NCBI RefSeq assembly: GCF_030523985.1
Contig: NZ_JAUNHK010000066.1
Coordinates: forward strand, 1 to 10,806
From: Deinococcus sp.
Lineage (GTDB): Bacteria > Deinococcota > Deinococci > Deinococcales > Deinococcaceae
DNA length: 10,806 nucleotides
Direction of reading: 5' to 3'
In this document: positions 10,389 through 10,806 of the stretch, one piece after another
Position numbering within the stretch: position 1 is the stretch's first letter
Layout: each line of letters opens with the position of its first letter
Translations under genes and position numbers: made by a program
The notes under the pieces: model-generated
Seen by the model: only the letters and a program-made list of their open reading frames with translations
Database searches by the model: none
Told to the model about the DNA's origin: nothing

Positions 10389-10425
10389 AGGCCAGTCTCC
10401 GTGTGGGGGCTGGCCTTTTTCTTTT
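10389..10425 (+). terminator. Intrinsic terminator, GGCCAG/CTGGCC family
   Basis: AGGCCAG (10389-10395) pairs with CTGGCCT (10410-10416), with CTCC/GGGG inside, then TTTTTCTTTT. Confidence 0.9.
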
Positions 10426-10454
10426 CCCTCCTCACGCGCCCCTCGCTTTCCCTC

Positions 10455-10485
10455 GCCCGGAAAAGAACCGGGCAAACTGAGCGGC
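10455..10485 (+). promoter_or_regulatory. Start-associated stem-loop leader, gene 20
   Basis: GCCCGG (10455-10460), loop AAAAGAA, CCGGGC (10468-10473), 12-nt spacer AAACTGAGCGGC. Two ATG codons are in tandem; the first has the conserved 12-nt spacing. Confidence 0.86.
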
Positions 10486-10734
10486 ATGATGAACCTTCCC
10501 CGTCTGTTGGAAAACGCCGTGCGCGTCCACCACGTCTACGCCCGCCCGCTCGATACCTTTGACGCCGCCCTGCATGGGGCCACCGTGAAGGACACCGAGG
10601 CGAAGTACGCCGCCAAGATGGATTGCGGCGAGTTCGGGCGGGTCAGGTGCAGGGTCGCCACCATGCACCGCCGCGCTGCGAGGCACAATGCGGCGGTCAG
10701 GCGGCACCTGGCCCGCTGCCGGGGGGCGAGGTGA
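10486..10734 (+). CDS. Small basic protein upstream of rnhA (82 aa)
   Basis: I do not recognise this family. The 82 residues start MMNLPRLLENAVRVHH. A helical middle follows (FDAALHGATVKDTEAKYAAKM), and the end is strongly basic with many Arg and His (TMHRRAARHNAAVRRHLARCRGAR). The tail suggests nucleic-acid binding, though composition alone is weak evidence. Two Cys lie near residues 47 and 55 (MDCGEFGRVRC), and a third is near the end. The stop overlaps the rnhA start as GTGA, so the two are probably co-transcribed and translationally coupled, and this protein may act with RNase HI on RNA-DNA hybrids. That functional link is inference. Confidence 0.75.
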   Translation: MMNLPRLLENAVRVHHVYARPLDTFDAALHGATVKDTEAKYAAKMDCGEFGRVRCRVATMHRRAARHNAAVRRHLARCRGAR

Positions 10735-10806
10735 AGCGCGTTCGGCTGGTCACGGACGGCGCGTGCAGCGGCAACCCCGGCCCCGGTGGTTGGGGGGCCA
10801 TCCTGT
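10731..10806 (+). CDS. rnhA: Ribonuclease HI, N-terminal part (cut by window end)
   Basis: Only 25 codons are in the window. The translation contains VTDGACSGNPGPGGWGAIL (7-25), the hallmark first strand and loop of type 1 RNase H, with the first catalytic Asp at position 9. The enzyme cleaves the RNA strand of RNA-DNA hybrids using divalent metal ions. The start is GTG, overlapping the gene 20 stop as GTGA. A purine-rich stretch (GGGGGGCGAG) just upstream could serve as a ribosome site. This is the only intact gene here without the stem-loop leader. Completeness and the other catalytic residues cannot be judged from this window. Confidence 0.92.
   Translation, partial: MKRVRLVTDGACSGNPGPGGWGAIL

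Noticed and set aside
131..10473. Could the repeated stem-loops be a CRISPR array or integron attC sites?
   Set aside because: Spacing follows gene length, not a fixed spacer size, and each copy sits 10-12 nt before a start codon. attC sites lie after genes and carry R and L core sites, which are absent here.
131..10473. Could the stem-loops themselves be transcription terminators?
   Set aside because: The stems are followed by CAAA, not a T-run, and are separate from the clear terminators just upstream.
1..10806. tRNA, rRNA or transposase genes
   Set aside because: No tRNA cloverleaf core, rRNA block, or transposase motif was recognised by eye on either strand.

Overview
The window is GC-rich DNA with every supported gene on the + strand. 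It looks like accessory DNA (phage, prophage or plasmid) of a GC-rich bacterium. Deinococcus or a relative is my best guess, from base composition and frequent use of GAA beside GAG, but no host marker gene is present. Mobile-element character comes from many tiny unrecognised genes, a PcfJ-like protein (a family known from conjugative plasmids), a phage-associated FGSN/HGAG protein, and an RNase HI start at the right edge.

The dominant feature is not a gene. Nineteen of the 20 intact genes are preceded by the same short stem-loop: TC, then GCCCGG, a loop of about 7 nt, CCGGGC, then an AA-rich spacer ending in GGC, then ATGA. The distance from the base of the stem to the ATG is exactly 12 nt in 16 of 19 cases (10, 11 and 11 in the others). 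Stems vary in a compensated way: GCCCGC pairs with GCGGGC at gene 17 and at a decayed copy, and GCCCCGG pairs with CCGGGGC at genes 10, 11 and 16. No good Shine-Dalgarno sequence is seen at the usual distance. The one intact gene without the element is rnhA, which starts by GTGA overlap with the gene before it. Most genes are also followed by a strong intrinsic terminator, usually of one family (GGTCAG...CTGGCC plus a T-run). The genes are therefore arranged as near-monocistronic cassettes: leader, small ORF, terminator. In most junctions no room is left for an ordinary sigma-70 promoter.

Layout. 1-129: no clear gene. 160-3543: nine small genes, including the FGSN/HGAG protein (514-1035), three zinc-ribbon proteins (1143-1334, 2132-2308, 2405-2857) and a 104-residue protein with an SSB-like acidic C-terminus ending DMPF (2936-3250). 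3695-5109: a multi-pass membrane protein and two unknowns. 5161-6530: a tandem duplication of a unit of about 685 bp (leader, gene of about 192 codons, terminator, AT-rich ATACCTTATATATAGG motif). 6634-8526: a 630-residue PcfJ-like protein, with a terminator-like hairpin between the AT-rich motif and its leader. 8591-9819: two related secreted proteins with a Cys pair spaced exactly 40 residues. 9913-10001: a leader followed by a decayed ORF. 10045-10734: two small unknown genes, the second overlapping the start of rnhA at the window edge.

The shared leaders and terminators suggest co-regulation of otherwise unrelated genes, and also homology patches for cassette duplication and exchange. Several direct repeats around single genes fit the second idea. 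The closest precedent I know is the start-associated sequences of cluster K mycobacteriophages; the sequence and arrangement here are different.
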